DNA of 64,000 nucleotides from NCBI RefSeq assembly GCF_018320785.1, contig NC_054877.1:41438151-41502150 (forward strand), in the 5' to 3' direction. The notes under the pieces were generated by a model that had not been told where the DNA came from, did not search any database, and was given only the letters and a program-made list of their open reading frames with translations. This stretch comes from Cheilinus undulatus (lineage: Eukaryota; Chordata; Actinopteri; Labriformes; Labridae). Each line of letters opens with the position of its first letter. Position 1 is the first letter of the stretch. Below are positions 22,701-33,699 of the stretch, one piece after another. The position numbers and the translations under genes were made by a program.

Positions 22701-25700
22701 TTTTGTCGAAGTTACTTTAGTATCACCTGTCTGCTGTTTGTGTGTGTTAGTGGAACAGTATGGATTGCTGATATTCATCAGTATGTTTTGTACTGTTGCT
22801 CATTAGAAATGATTAAAAAAATCCTTATGCATGATACCTGGTTTTGTGTCAAAATTAACAATTGTTTGAAGAAAAATAGTCATCCTTCTATTTATAAATT
22901 GCCCTTTTTATCCGTATATCCAGGATAAACGTGATTGTTTATCTTTTGAATTAAATCAAACCTGAAATCAATGGGTTTTTTTATGTGTTGTTTGACTTAC
23001 ATTTCTTCAGTGTGTCTGCAGGGTCTTGGAGGTATCAAAAGTTGATCAATCAATTTGGCAAAAATTAAGGCATTTTAAAAAGTTAAACAAAGTCTTAAAT
23101 GCAAGACCATAAGATCTTACATTTTGGTACTGTTTTCAAACTATATTTTTCCAAAGAGGTTGTAGACTAGTTTTTCGGCTTTTGTTTTAACATTTAGTTT
23201 CAATCACAAATAAGATTCTTGTGTAACTCCATCAGATCTGACATCAGTCTGCACGCTTGTTTATTTTTTGGCCCTTTGAGCTATCACTCCATCCTTAAAT
23301 CTCATCTATGTCCCAAGCTACCTAGTTGACCGTGAAACCAAGTGATGTGGGCTAGTTAATGATGGGTAAATGCAAGTTTTCTGAAGTGGTCGGAGGAGCA
23401 AGTGTTGGGGCCAAGGCTGGGGCTGATAACTGTTGGCATTTTACAGGACTTTGCAAATTAAAAGCAACTTTACAGTGAAGCTTTTGCCCCGTGTAATACT
23501 AATGCAGAGTCCATCTGAAAGAAATATTTATGTACATACTGCAATAACAAATACTATATGCATTTTTTTTTATGATGTTGTCACAGGTTTACCATCAAGT
23601 CTGCCCAAAACATGCACGAAACTGTGTCGCTAACGCAACTGGTTAGAAATTGAAGATGCAGTGAGGTCCTAAAATGTATTCGGATGCTCTTGAAAAAGAT
23701 CTTGAATAGGGTTGGGCAATTATTTCAAAGTTAGAGTAGATGTGGGCTGCAGCAGTCGCAGACAGTGCAATATTACTATAACCTGAAATGTGTCAAAATG
23801 CCAGTTTCATACATTTTTTTTTTACAGTAGAAATTTTATGCCCTACACATTAAGCAAACATTTCAGTTTTTCATGGATTTTTTTTCCTACAAAAATCCTA
23901 CTTTTCTTCTTCCTGTGTGTAACATACGCCAACAACTGCAACTACACAAATCAGAGATTCAAAACAAGAATAACAAAGATATGATCATCCTCTTCAGCAT
24001 AACAATTGATATCAGGCTTAAACTGTGTGGGCCAAAATTGCAAGTACATTGTTTTTTTTTAAATTATGTATCCCTAGTTTAATTTACCTGATGTTGTGCT
24101 GGTTATAATAAAGAATGAATCATTGCTTGTGTTTGTTGAACAACATTAGATGAGGAGAATAATGCATATTAAATCGCAATCGCAATTGGGTGGAAAAAAA
24201 TTGATCCTTTTTTTTTTTTTTTTACAAAGTGTTCAGCCCTAGCCTTTAAAAGTATTAATTTTGATGTCAGATTTTCTGTATATACCCTAACCATTATCTA
24301 AAAGTGGATAGAGTGAGAAATGGGAGTTGAAAGTGCAAGTCAAAATGTTGTTACGGTCCATCTCAAATATGAATCTCATTTAAGGAAGAGACTCTTTACA
24401 ATAGCATAACCTAACTACTAGGCCTGTTGGTGCTCGATATTATTTTAACTGACATTGCTTTCTCCATCTTTGGTTTTCTAAAGCTGTTGCCTATTTAAAT
24501 ATAGGTAATTCTTTTATTTAGTCATCTGATATAAAAAAAAATCATATCTTCATGGTCATAAAACAGCTATTCTTTTTCTGCTTTGTTTGTTTTACACAGG
24601 CAGGAAAAGGAGACTGCCATGGCAGAGCCAGAGAAGCTCCCAGAGACCAGCGAGGAGGTAAGGAGATGGAAGACCCGTGACTCATCTTGGTCCTCAAAGC
24701 TTTTGGTAGCTGAGGACAAATATGAAGAGACCCCTTTGAGCATCTATTATGAGAATCCTTTAAATATATGTTTAGTTTTTGTTTAATTTGTTACAATAAA
24801 TTTTAGATTGATAATGTTTTACTCTTGATGGAAACCTTTTCTTTACATTAAAAATACTTCTGTTTGAAGGTTTAATCCTTTTCCCACAAGTGGTAGAATG
24901 TGTCTAAGACGTGTTTTTAATTGGCTTTTTGTAAAACCTTTGTTGGCACTGTCATAGCCAGAAACAGCAAGGGTGTTTTGTCACTGTGGCTGATGTTTAA
25001 ACCCCAAATGATTGCTTTGTTACAAAGGTGCTCATGCCTCTTCCATTGCCCCTTTTGGTACCTGCATACTACCTCTGCCACTACTACCACTTCTACTACT
25101 TCTACTACTACTACTACTACTACCACTACTACTGCTACTACTGCTGCACCTGTTCCACTGTCCCCAAGCATCCAGAGTTGACAAGAGATAAGCCCCCAAG
25201 GCTGAACTGCAGAGGGACACCCATGGCAACAATGGCTGCCTCATTTTCATGGACATGGCTTGCAAGAGATACTGATTGGACATGCAGACTTAAAGAGGGG
25301 TTTGGCTAGTCAATGTGCCTAACTCTTTATCCACAAATCTGGCCTTGTGCTCTTAAATTCAACGTAAAGGAGAGACAAGGAAGGATCTGAGCCCACATCA
25401 AGTCAAATCTGCAATGAGACACTCAAAAAACTGAATTTCTTCCCACTTTGTTTCACTTTTGAGCCATTTTGACTTGCACAGAAATGTGGGGATTCATCAC
25501 ATAACATGGCTGGTGAATATCAACATTCTTGACAAAGGACACTTGGATTTTGCCAGTCTTTTCAAATTGGACTCAGATTTTTACCACCATTGGACACTAA
25601 AGGAGAAGCCTTTTTTTTCATCTGGACTCAATGGAATTCAATGTTTTTATTTGAATTAAGGAGTGATTTATCTTTCTGATCCCTTTCGACAACAATCCTT

Positions 25701-28700
25701 GCCAGTATTTTGCTATAATGTGACTCTTGGTGTGAACATAATGCTCCATGAAGACCACATAAATCAAAAATCAGGATGTACCTGCACCATGACTTAAAAC
25801 AACATTCAGCGTTTTGCCTCCAGCACGTTGGGCTTGTTTTTTTCTGTTATTATACGAGCCTCCCACATTTTAAAGGACTAATGCCAAAACACCTGAGGAT
25901 GACGGCTATGGCTCAAAGAAATTTAAAGCACCTGCCCCAATGAACTTTTGAAAGCATCCTACCAGCCAGCAAGCTTTCAGATTTCCATCCAAACATCTCA
26001 GCCACCTTTGATTGGACCCTTGTTGCCTAGATACATACATGCAGTCGTGATTGGGCCATTTCCAAACCAGTAAGGATCAGGTGTCAGTGGTACCAGGGAA
26101 TAAGTAGACATTTACTCAATGTTATTTTTCCTGCAGTGAAATGCTAAAGATATACTCCATTTAATCTTTGTTTGGAGAAGCATCTTTTAAAAATGTTTAC
26201 TGTGTTTTTGGCTACTGCAGTTTAATCAAAATATTTAATGTTATCAACTATTAACTTAGTTTAATTTCACCTTTACAACAGTATTTAGAGTTATTGTTTC
26301 TATTCCAACAGACAGATCGAATACATAAATGGTAGTGCTTAGATTTAAACTGCAGTATTTCCACTAAGGCTTTTTGTATGATAGAGACTGAAACTACCGT
26401 TTCTAAGTTAGATTAATCAATCTATAGAAGTAGATGATGAAATAATTATGAATAGTATTAGTTTCATAGCTTGGTGCCATCAAGTAGACTTGAACTCTGA
26501 ACAGCAGTTTCTATCATTCACTCTCTGTCCCTATTTGCACCCTTTGTTATTGTTCAGCCTTCCCCTCAACCAGTCCTTGACCATTTTCCTCCATCCACTG
26601 TGTGTGTTGCTCACCTCTCCCATGTATGTTGGGTTGTTTTATCTTCTTGTGTTTCAGACGCCGAAGGCCTTCTCAGCTCGTAAGATCTCTCTTAGCAGTA
26701 AGTGTTTTGTCATTACTTGCTGTCAGCGTTTTAAAGTTATCATGCTGGTTAACCCATATCATTATATTCTTTAATTGCACTGCCTATAATAATAAACCTT
26801 TATGATAAATAGACCTCTGCAGGCTGTCATAGGATAGCTTATTGTTTGATCCTGTTATTAGTGATCCAAAATAAAACAAGAATAGGCAACAATTATAGAG
26901 CACCATTCATACAAACAGCAGTTCAGAGTGCTAAGAGAGTCAAAAATAAGGCATCTAAAACATGAAAATTATTAAAATCATCAAAATTAATTACAATGGC
27001 TAATAAGGGGGATTTGCAAAGTTCGTTAAGATATATCAGTTAAAAGTAGTGCTGGCAATTAATCAAAAATTAGATTAAATCGCAATTTGGCCTGCTGCAG
27101 TTTTCAAATCGCCGAAGGTGCAGTATTTCTTTACCCTAAAATTTGTATCAAAATAGCAGTTTTTAACTTTTTATAACTGCAGCAGATATGTTATGCATTA
27201 CAGATCATGCAGTCATCCACAAGCATTTTTTTAGAATAGCCTACAAAACCCTACTTTTTTGTTTGTTTTTCTTATTAAATATGAGAACGACAAAAATTAT
27301 AACCCAATTTCCATCCAATTTGCAATATGAGTCAAAATCATCACAATTAGATCAAACATTTTCGGCTCTAGTTTTATCTAAGATTGTGTCGGTTATAATA
27401 TAGAATGATTAATTGCTTGTGTTTGTTGGTAAAAAACAAAATATAAGGAACTTAAGAAATAATCACATTTCAAATCACAGTTTCAATACTGGGGAAAAAA
27501 ATCAGTCAGCCCAAGTTAAAAATATATATTAATTGATTCAAAGAGTTGTTTAAACAAAGATAAGAGGAGATTGAACTTATGGTAATGCAGCTGTAAATAA
27601 GTGTTTTAAGACCTGTTTTGAAAGAAAGTAATATGTGATTATGCCAAGATTGTACATTTATTTGCACCTGAGAACTAATCCTCCTGTGTCTTCATACCAC
27701 ATTGTTATAAGTTAAGTGCATCATGTATAAACGTAGGGGTTGATGGTGGGAGGACACGGTCTTGCTGTGAAAAATATTGCATAACTAAATTTAGATTAAA
27801 GTAACAATAGCAAACACTAAGTTTTTTTCACCTGATAACTTCTAAGTTTCATAGATTTTTTACATACAGAATCATTTGAGGATCTCTGAGAAAACATCAC
27901 ACTTAAAACACACTATCCAGTAAAATGCTTTTAATAACAGCTTATAAAAGCTAAAAAAAATGACATAAAATCTCCAAAACCTAATAGTCTAAAAATCATG
28001 TTTCCTATTAATTGTTTAGGATCTTTTTTTGTGATACAGTTTGTGCAATCTGTGCAAGCCTGACTTTGAGCTCCTACATGAATTTTCAGTGGAATTTTAA
28101 AGTTTTGACAACAATTTAAATGATGGTTTATAGAGTTTAGTGCATCACAGAATTGTGATTATTTTGTTAGAAATATGCTCCTAAAACCTGTTATCGTGCA
28201 TGAGTTATTGATATCAATGACATTTATTGTATATGCTCTGAGCTTGAGTATTTTCTGGTTTCTTGCCATAACAGGCAGTAAATCTTCACCAGGTTCTGGA
28301 GGAACAGAAGGCGAGCAGGAGTCTGGGGCCGTGGCCGGCCGTAAGAGGAGATGGGGCTCCAGCACAGCAGTCACGGCTAAGAAGCCTTCAATCAGCATCA
28401 CAACAGATTCACTAAAGGTATTTTCCTCATTACAAGACTGATACAACAGTGTTATCCTTATGTGGACTTGCAGATGCACTGTGATGCATGTGTACTGCTT
28501 CAGTCTCCCTTCTTCAGTGGAGCAGGCCATTCATTTCGTGTTCTTTGCTGTCAGTCTCTGATCCCAGACATTAGGCCATGTCTCGGCCAGGAGGCAATTG
28601 TGGACCTGCATCCTGAAGAGGCTGTCCTGTCTGGGGCTGAGGATGAGGAGAGGGAGCGCTCTGACCAGGACCTTCAGATTCGACGCACTGTCACACAGGT

Positions 28701-31700
28701 TTATCTGCCGCCCTTACGTGTTTGACATGAATCCCAGCTTTACCGAGAAGTGTTCAGCAGAAGAATTTGTTGTGTTGATGACTTCTTCTGTTGCAGGTGG
28801 TGCACTCGGAGAGCCAGGAGAATGGACAGAAAGAGGCAAAGAGGAGCAGATGTGAGGAGTTTGAGGAGGACGACTTACAGGGCGACAGAGACAAGATGGG
28901 GGAGTTTGAGGAGAAGATTGACACCTCATTTTCTGGAGCCATGGAAACGCATTCTCCACTTCATACAAGCCATGATGAAGAAATCAACACTGGTAATGAT
29001 ACTGCAATGATATACATATTACATGTAATTCATTTTTCAAACATGTTGCAGAGTTCTGTCTGTGCACCACTGAGTGTCTGAAGTGTGTGTGTGTGTGTGT
29101 GGCGGGGGGGCAGCCTGGTGTGTGTGTGGTTGTGCTGTTATGACCTGGGCATGGAAAAAAGCAATCTGCAGGGTACCTGTGTCTTGCTTGCTGCTGAGGA
29201 GCTAGTGACAGCAGGTAGCCCAGTATGTCTCTTCCTTCCTTTCTAACTACAGTCAGGAGACTGAAGAGGGGAAGTGTAGTGCTTGTATTTGCAGCGCTGA
29301 GGGTAAAATGCATACAGAGTTTTAGTTTTAGGCTATTGTGGTGGTGCTATTGTTAAGCAGAGGTCATAAGTAAACAGGCTGACTCATTCTTTAGCAACTC
29401 AGCTCTGACAAATTTGACCGTGTCTGCACACAACATCAAAAGCATATGCAATGACCTAACCAATAAATGATCAGCTATTAAATTCAATGGCAACTATCTT
29501 TGCCATTTGTATTTTATAATCATCACACCCTAAAGTGCACATTATGCACTGCATGTTACATTTGGTCCACTTTTTTTATTACAAGTAACAAGCAGGATTT
29601 ACAAAGGTGGAATTTGAGTGTCTGCCAACATGATGTGAATAAAAGCTGTTTGAGTTTAGGAATTTAATATTTCTAGAAAAGTTTTACAGTATAATAAAGA
29701 TGCTATATGACTTAAATCCTTCTTAATTCTAGTGACACCCAGCGACACCCTCATTCGTCGCTCCATCAGCCAGCAGAAAACTGGAGTTTCTATCACGATT
29801 GATGACCCTGTGCGCACAGCCCGACAGCCCTCACCACCTCGAGGGAAAGTCTCTTGCATCGTTCATATCAGCAACCTGGTGAGAGTGATCTTTTTTTTTT
29901 ATCTAATAACAAAAATTGATGCCGTAAACCAAATCGTTTTAAACAAATCCATTCACCCTTGAAACCTGCATATTTTTAATTGAACTCAACATGCTCCTTT
30001 GGTATTGTTATGCAGTACTTAATTATTTTACCTTTCATGTCATATAGAGAATATTATTGAACAGATTGGAATTTTCTAATTTTCTGTAATATTAATTTGT
30101 GTAGGTGAGGCCGTTCACTCTTGGCCAGCTCAAAGAATTGCTCAGCAGAACTGGCACCCTGGTGGAGGAGGGTTTCTGGATTGACAAAATAAAGTCTCAC
30201 TGCTACGTCACTGTAAGCTATTTTGAGCAAATATTCACTTTGTCAGAAGGTTTTATATCTCTGAACCAGACTGCTTTTGGCTCTTTGTCTCTCTAAGCCT
30301 TGGTCTTTCTCCCGTATTCAGTACTGCAGCTCCGAAGAGGCAGTCGCCACACGGGCAGCTCTTCATGGAGTGAAATGGCCTCAGAGCAACCCTAAAGTCC
30401 TCAGTGTAGACTTCTGCCAGCAGGATGAGGTAAGACCTGATTGTTATCCTTCTGTTGTTCTCTCACACCCACAACGCTGAACCATCTGGAGCCTGAGAAT
30501 ATCTCTGCTTTCTGCCTCATAGCTGGACTTCCACAAAGGCTTGGCAGACAGACCAGGAGCAGAAGATTCTGGCCGTAACCGAGCTTCGGGCCTGCCCTCT
30601 CTCCTCACAGAGCGAGAACAGTGGGCAGAGCGGGAGCGTGAGATGGAGCGCCGGGAGAGGGCTCGAGCAGAGCGGGAGTGGGACCGGGACAAGGTCAGAG
30701 AATTTGGAAAAACCGGAGACGAGAAGGAAGGAGGTGCCAGGAGGTCACGCTCCAGAGAGAGACGACGCAAAGAGAGGGGGAAGAGCAAGGAGAAGAAAAC
30801 TGAGAAGAAAGGTGATATACATGACCAGAGTTAAGACTTCTTAAGTAATCAGAATATATGCTTCTGGGAAATTTGATTGATAATACGCATCCTGTTTGTC
30901 AAATAAAGGCAATTTAAAGAGCAATAAATCGATTAATAATTTCTTCTGTATATTTTCTTATCTAAACGGAATAGTCTTGTTTTTTAATCTACTTTTGTAG
31001 ATGTTTGGTTTGGTACATGACACTTAGAAAAGTGAATCTAAGCTTGTAGACCTTAAAATAATCTTTCTGGTATTTCAAAACCAAAAATAAATGCAAAATA
31101 ATTGGCAGAATAACAGATGATAATAAGATATGGATGAAAACCACCACATGCCAAAATTGTCTATTTATATATTTTACAGAGAAAGCAGCTGAAGATCCTC
31201 CTGCAAAGCTTCTTGATGATCTATTCCGTAAAACTAAAGCTGCTCCCTGCATATACTGGCTTCCACTGACAGAGGAACAGGTGAGACATAAAAACCAGCT
31301 TCTGCTTTATGCTTTTTACTTTGATTTCAAACCTGTTTACAGCGAATTAACAGGGACTCATATCCAGTTTGGGCATTTTGATACCAAGGGATTACCTTTA
31401 ATGCTTTGTGAGGATGCACCTTAAGGCTTATTGAAAACAGTTTGATATCTTTGATAGCTCAGACTAGACTGCATACAGAGGAGGTCTGGGATGCCTTTAT
31501 ACTGGTTGGTTTAGTGTTGTAGACACCACACATACTGGCATGCACCATAGACCACCCTATCAACTGACATTCTCTGCAGTAATTTGCTAGTAAACAAAAC
31601 ATAACTTTGATGGGAATTGTTCTTTTTAAAGATCCAGATCATTTGGCTCAGCTCAGTAGTAAGGGCTGATCTTTAATCTCCCTAATGGCTCTACATTTAA

Positions 31701-32685
31701 TACCATTTTGACTTTTCTGTGTCTATAAAACAAAAACAGATTGGAATGAAAGGAAACTGTCTGTCAAACAGGAGCTGGCTTCCCCAGCTCACAAAGAGTC
31801 AACTCTCAGAACCAACTCATCTTTGAATGACACATAATCACTCCCTTGTAACTTGTCTTCTTGAATTGAGATGTCATTTCAGTACTCTGCAAGACCTCTT
31901 TGCTAAATTATGTATCACCATGTACTCTAAAAGCATGTTTCTGTCAGCATGAGTAAGAAAAGCTGTTTTAAAAGGCCCAGCTATCCTCTTAGCTCTTGGC
32001 TAATTACCTCTTTTTATTGTCAGCAGCCTCATGCTTGTAGGGGTACCAAGCCACAGTGAGAGAGCCACAGAAATGGTGCATGAGCTGTTGTTTGCATATG
32101 AGGGTAAATAGTAAGTTCGAATATCAGGTTCCCACTGAAGATGTGTTGTTAATGTGAAGTATGCGCACAGTATGAAAGTGCAGTCACTTGGTATCTGAAT
32201 GTGCAAAACACATTGTTAATGCAAAACGTAAATAGGGCCTTTAAATGCACTGATACATAAAGTCTTTACCTTGAGTCTTACTCTGTTTATCCTTTTCTTT
32301 CTAGTATGTTCAGCGGGAGGCTGCAAGAGCAGAAAGGATAAAGGAGCGCCAGAAACGGTGGAAGGAGTTGGAAGAGGAGGAAGGGAAAAAAAGGGAAGAG
32401 GAGGAGCGCAAGGAGAGGACCAAGCCTGCAGCCGGGACAGCAGGAGAGCGCAGTGAGGGTGAGAAAGACAAGGACAGAGACAGAGACCGAGAGAGGGACA
32501 GAGACAGAGACAGAGACCGAGGTAGAGACAGAGACAGAGACAGGGAACGGGAAAGGGAGAGGGAAAGGGAGAGGGAGAGGGAAAACGACAAACGCAGGGA
32601 TGGCTACCGTAGACCGGGGGGCAGTGCGACAGGTGGGAGCCGACGCTCACGCAGCCGCAGCGACCCACGAGAAAGGCGGCGTTAA
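10734..32685 (+). CDS. acin1: Acinus (apoptotic chromatin condensation inducer 1)
   Basis: Acinus is a nuclear scaffold of the ASAP complex (with RNPS1 and SAP18), acting in splicing, exon-junction function and apoptotic chromatin condensation. Coding exons: 10734-10871, 12995-13060, 13229-13340, 13425-13483, 14536-17748, 19382-19528, 19752-19837, 24600-24657, 26658-26697, 28275-28417, 28555-28698, 28797-28992, 29733-29878, 30105-30212, 30322-30429, 30523-30811, 31180-31280 and 32305-32685. They sum to 5535 nt (1844 residues) in a continuous frame with GT-AG borders. Domains: SAP motif at about residues 14-46; [15 protein letters not shown], as in human; acidic patch at about 183-212; Glu/Arg/Lys repeats at about 413-946; Ser-rich tract at about 1156-1196; [23 protein letters not shown] at about 1508-1588; RNPS1/SAP18-binding motif ([20 protein letters not shown]) near 1695-1715; Arg/Asp/Glu-rich C-terminus. 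Human Acinus-L is about 1341 residues. The excess is mostly exon 5. Assignment to an a or b paralogue is not possible here. Confidence 0.97.
15721..15888 (+). repeat. acin1: 42-bp coding tandem repeat, 4 units
   Basis: Four in-frame 42-bp units start at 15721, 15763, 15805 and 15847. Each codes a 14-residue motif of the form [14 protein letters not shown] (two heptads). The units differ by silent and conservative changes. Confidence 0.9.
16072..16629 (+). repeat. acin1: 33-bp coding tandem repeats, 9 + 6 units
   Basis: Nine in-frame 33-bp units fill 16072-16368 and six more fill 16432-16629, coding 11-residue motifs of the forms [11 protein letters not shown] and [12 protein letters not shown] 63-bp irregular segment separates the two arrays. 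An 11-residue (hendecad) period differs from the heptad-based period of the array just upstream. Confidence 0.9.
16645..16764 (+). repeat. acin1: 30-bp coding tandem repeat, 4 units
   Basis: Four nearly identical 30-bp units begin at 16645, 16675, 16705 and 16735 and code the 10-residue motif [10 protein letters not shown]. The near identity at DNA level suggests recent expansion, so copy number is likely polymorphic. Confidence 0.92.
20430..20515 (+). repeat. Short fish repeat remnant
   Basis: The run GACCAGTTCGGGGTGTACCC followed by CTCTGTTCTAATGACAGCCC resembles a very common fish dispersed repeat with GGGTGTACCC and ATGACAGC blocks. It lies in acin1 intron 7. Family assignment is from memory only. 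Confidence 0.35.
20763..21430. mobile_element. Non-autonomous hAT-like element
   Basis: The 668-bp element starts CAGTGATACTCAAC and ends GTTGAATAACACTG, which read as imperfect terminal inverted repeats of the hAT type (CAGTG-TTCTCAAC). The flanking octamers TCTCTGTC and TCTCTTGT may be a decayed 8-bp target duplication. GTGGCTCT repeats lie just inside one end. Most of the interior (about 20880-21360) is a degenerate tandem array. There is no transposase frame. It lies in acin1 intron 7. Confidence 0.65.
20880..21360 (+). repeat. Degenerate T-rich minisatellite inside the hAT-like element
   Basis: About 480 bp consist of loosely repeated units built on CCATTTTTGCCACTTTT with a 12-25 bp period. 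The copies are diverged, so this is an old array. Confidence 0.75.
22190..22528 (+). promoter_or_regulatory. acin1: Candidate internal promoter and first exon for a short Acinus isoform
   Basis: A CpG-richer island (AGCTCCGTCGATGG, GTGCCGCGATAG, GCGCGCGC) stands out in AT-rich intron 7. It ends in a strong donor, ATAG|GTGAGT, at 22529. A second donor (CTG|GTGAGAGG) occurs near 22339. The next coding exon downstream (24600-24657) contains an in-frame Met in good context. A non-coding first exon here would therefore yield a short Acinus. This is inference; there are no transcripts to confirm it. Confidence 0.5.
23700..24245. repeat. Interspersed repeat family B, copy 1
   Basis: This copy starts GGGTTGGGCAATTATT and ends near GTTCAGCCCTA, giving short imperfect inverted ends. 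It shares CTTGTGTTTGTTG, AATCGCAATCGCAATTG and other ordered blocks with the copies at 27045 and 60690. It is the most diverged of the three and lies in acin1 intron 7. Confidence 0.55.
24619..24621 (+). other. acin1: Candidate alternative start codon (short Acinus)
   Basis: An in-frame ATG, residue 1281 of the long form, lies in the strong context GCCATGG within exon 8. Initiation here gives 564 residues that keep the RRM and the RNPS1/SAP18-binding motif. Human Acinus-S is known to be about 583 residues, so the size matches. Confidence 0.55.
25081..25146 (+). repeat. (CTA)n trinucleotide microsatellite
   Basis: This is a CTA/CTG-type trinucleotide array, mostly perfect ACT repeats, in acin1 intron 8. 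It opens artificial Thr-rich or Tyr-rich frames but has no exon signals in phase with exon 8. Confidence 0.85.
27045..27515. repeat. Interspersed repeat family B, copy 2
   Basis: This copy shares GGCAATTAATCAAAAATTAG, ATTAAATCGCAAT, TGGCCTGCTGC, TTTTCAAATCGC and ACTGGGGAAAAAAATC with the copy at 60690. It lies in acin1 intron 9 and has no coding capacity. Confidence 0.8.
29083..29101 (+). repeat. (GT)n microsatellite
   Basis: A short GT dinucleotide run in acin1 intron 12, followed by a G-rich patch. Confidence 0.85.
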
Positions 32686-33642
32686 CAGCCTACCAACAGA
32701 TGGAACTGTCCTAGAGACTACCCTCTCCCATTTGCCTTTCACTACATGTACTTTGTTACAACTAAGACCCAACAGAGGACCAACTGATGTCGTCACCATC
32801 TCTCAGATCATCACCTTTTTTAAAGCACATCTACACCTACACAGTCATGCTTAAAGGGGACCATGATTCTTTGCAGTGTTGCTCCCCAGAGTGCTGTACG
32901 TTTTGCTTCTGTCCAGGTTTGATATTTCTTTATACGTTTGCCTCTTTGTTTCTTTTTCTTTGGGTTTGTCCTGACGGCATAGCAGTACGGCACGCTGGGT
33001 AATTTTGATAATTTCCCCGTGTTCCCCATTTTCCACAAAGTGTAGGTGCCAATTTTAATTTGCATCACTTGTTGTTGCCTCAGTGTTTTAACGGCTCTCC
33101 ATTTGGATGAGGAATCCTTCTGTTGCTGCTTGTAGTCCAAGGCTCTTCTTGCCAGTCCTGCCTAAAGAGAAAACTATGCCCTATTTGCAGAGGGGTGCTT
33201 CAAAAAAAAATAATGGAAAGGTTTGTTTGGCCTTTTGTACAGACATGTAAGATTACTCGAAATCAAGTCTTTAAATGAGGCAGCTCTGGGGTATTTTTGG
33301 ACAGATGTGGAATAACTACTAAGGAAATGCAGTGTTTCTCTCTCCCTCTTTTTAATTAAGAGATGAGATAAATCTCTGAGGGGGGAGAATCTTTGTCACA
33401 CTTGACACAAGCTATGATTATGTCCTAATCATTGATTCTCTTCTTCCTTGCTCATCCTCTTCCTCCTGTTCTCTTACCCTGTAGTATCAGTACAGGCCCA
33501 AGGGGGGGAAGTTGTCAAGAGTTTTCTCAACAATGGTTTTAATATTGTTTTTTAATCATTATTTTATCATTTTAGTACGGAGGTTTGTTTTTGTTTTTTA
33601 ATTTCTTCTTTGAGTACGCCTATCAGTGGTGAATGTACAAAT

Positions 33643-33648
33643 AATAAA
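33643..33648 (+). terminator. acin1: acin1 poly(A) signal
   Basis: An AATAAA lies 958 nt after the acin1 stop and is the first clear canonical hexamer in a plausible 3' UTR (32686 to about 33670). Confidence 0.55.
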
Positions 33649-33699
33649 AAGATGAAATTTGAGAATTGTGGCATTTCTTTTTCACTCTACCTTTTCATG

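Noticed and set aside
24921-25309. Thr-rich and Tyr-rich frames over the CTA array as an acin1 alternative exon
   Set aside because: The Thr-rich frame is out of phase with exon 8. The in-phase frame is a Tyr run with no family support. It is a simple microsatellite.
32216-32668. 150-codon minus-strand frame opposite the acin1 last exon
   Set aside because: The antisense of the Arg/Asp/Glu-rich C-terminus gives low-complexity Leu/Ser/Cys strings. The plus strand is clearly acin1.
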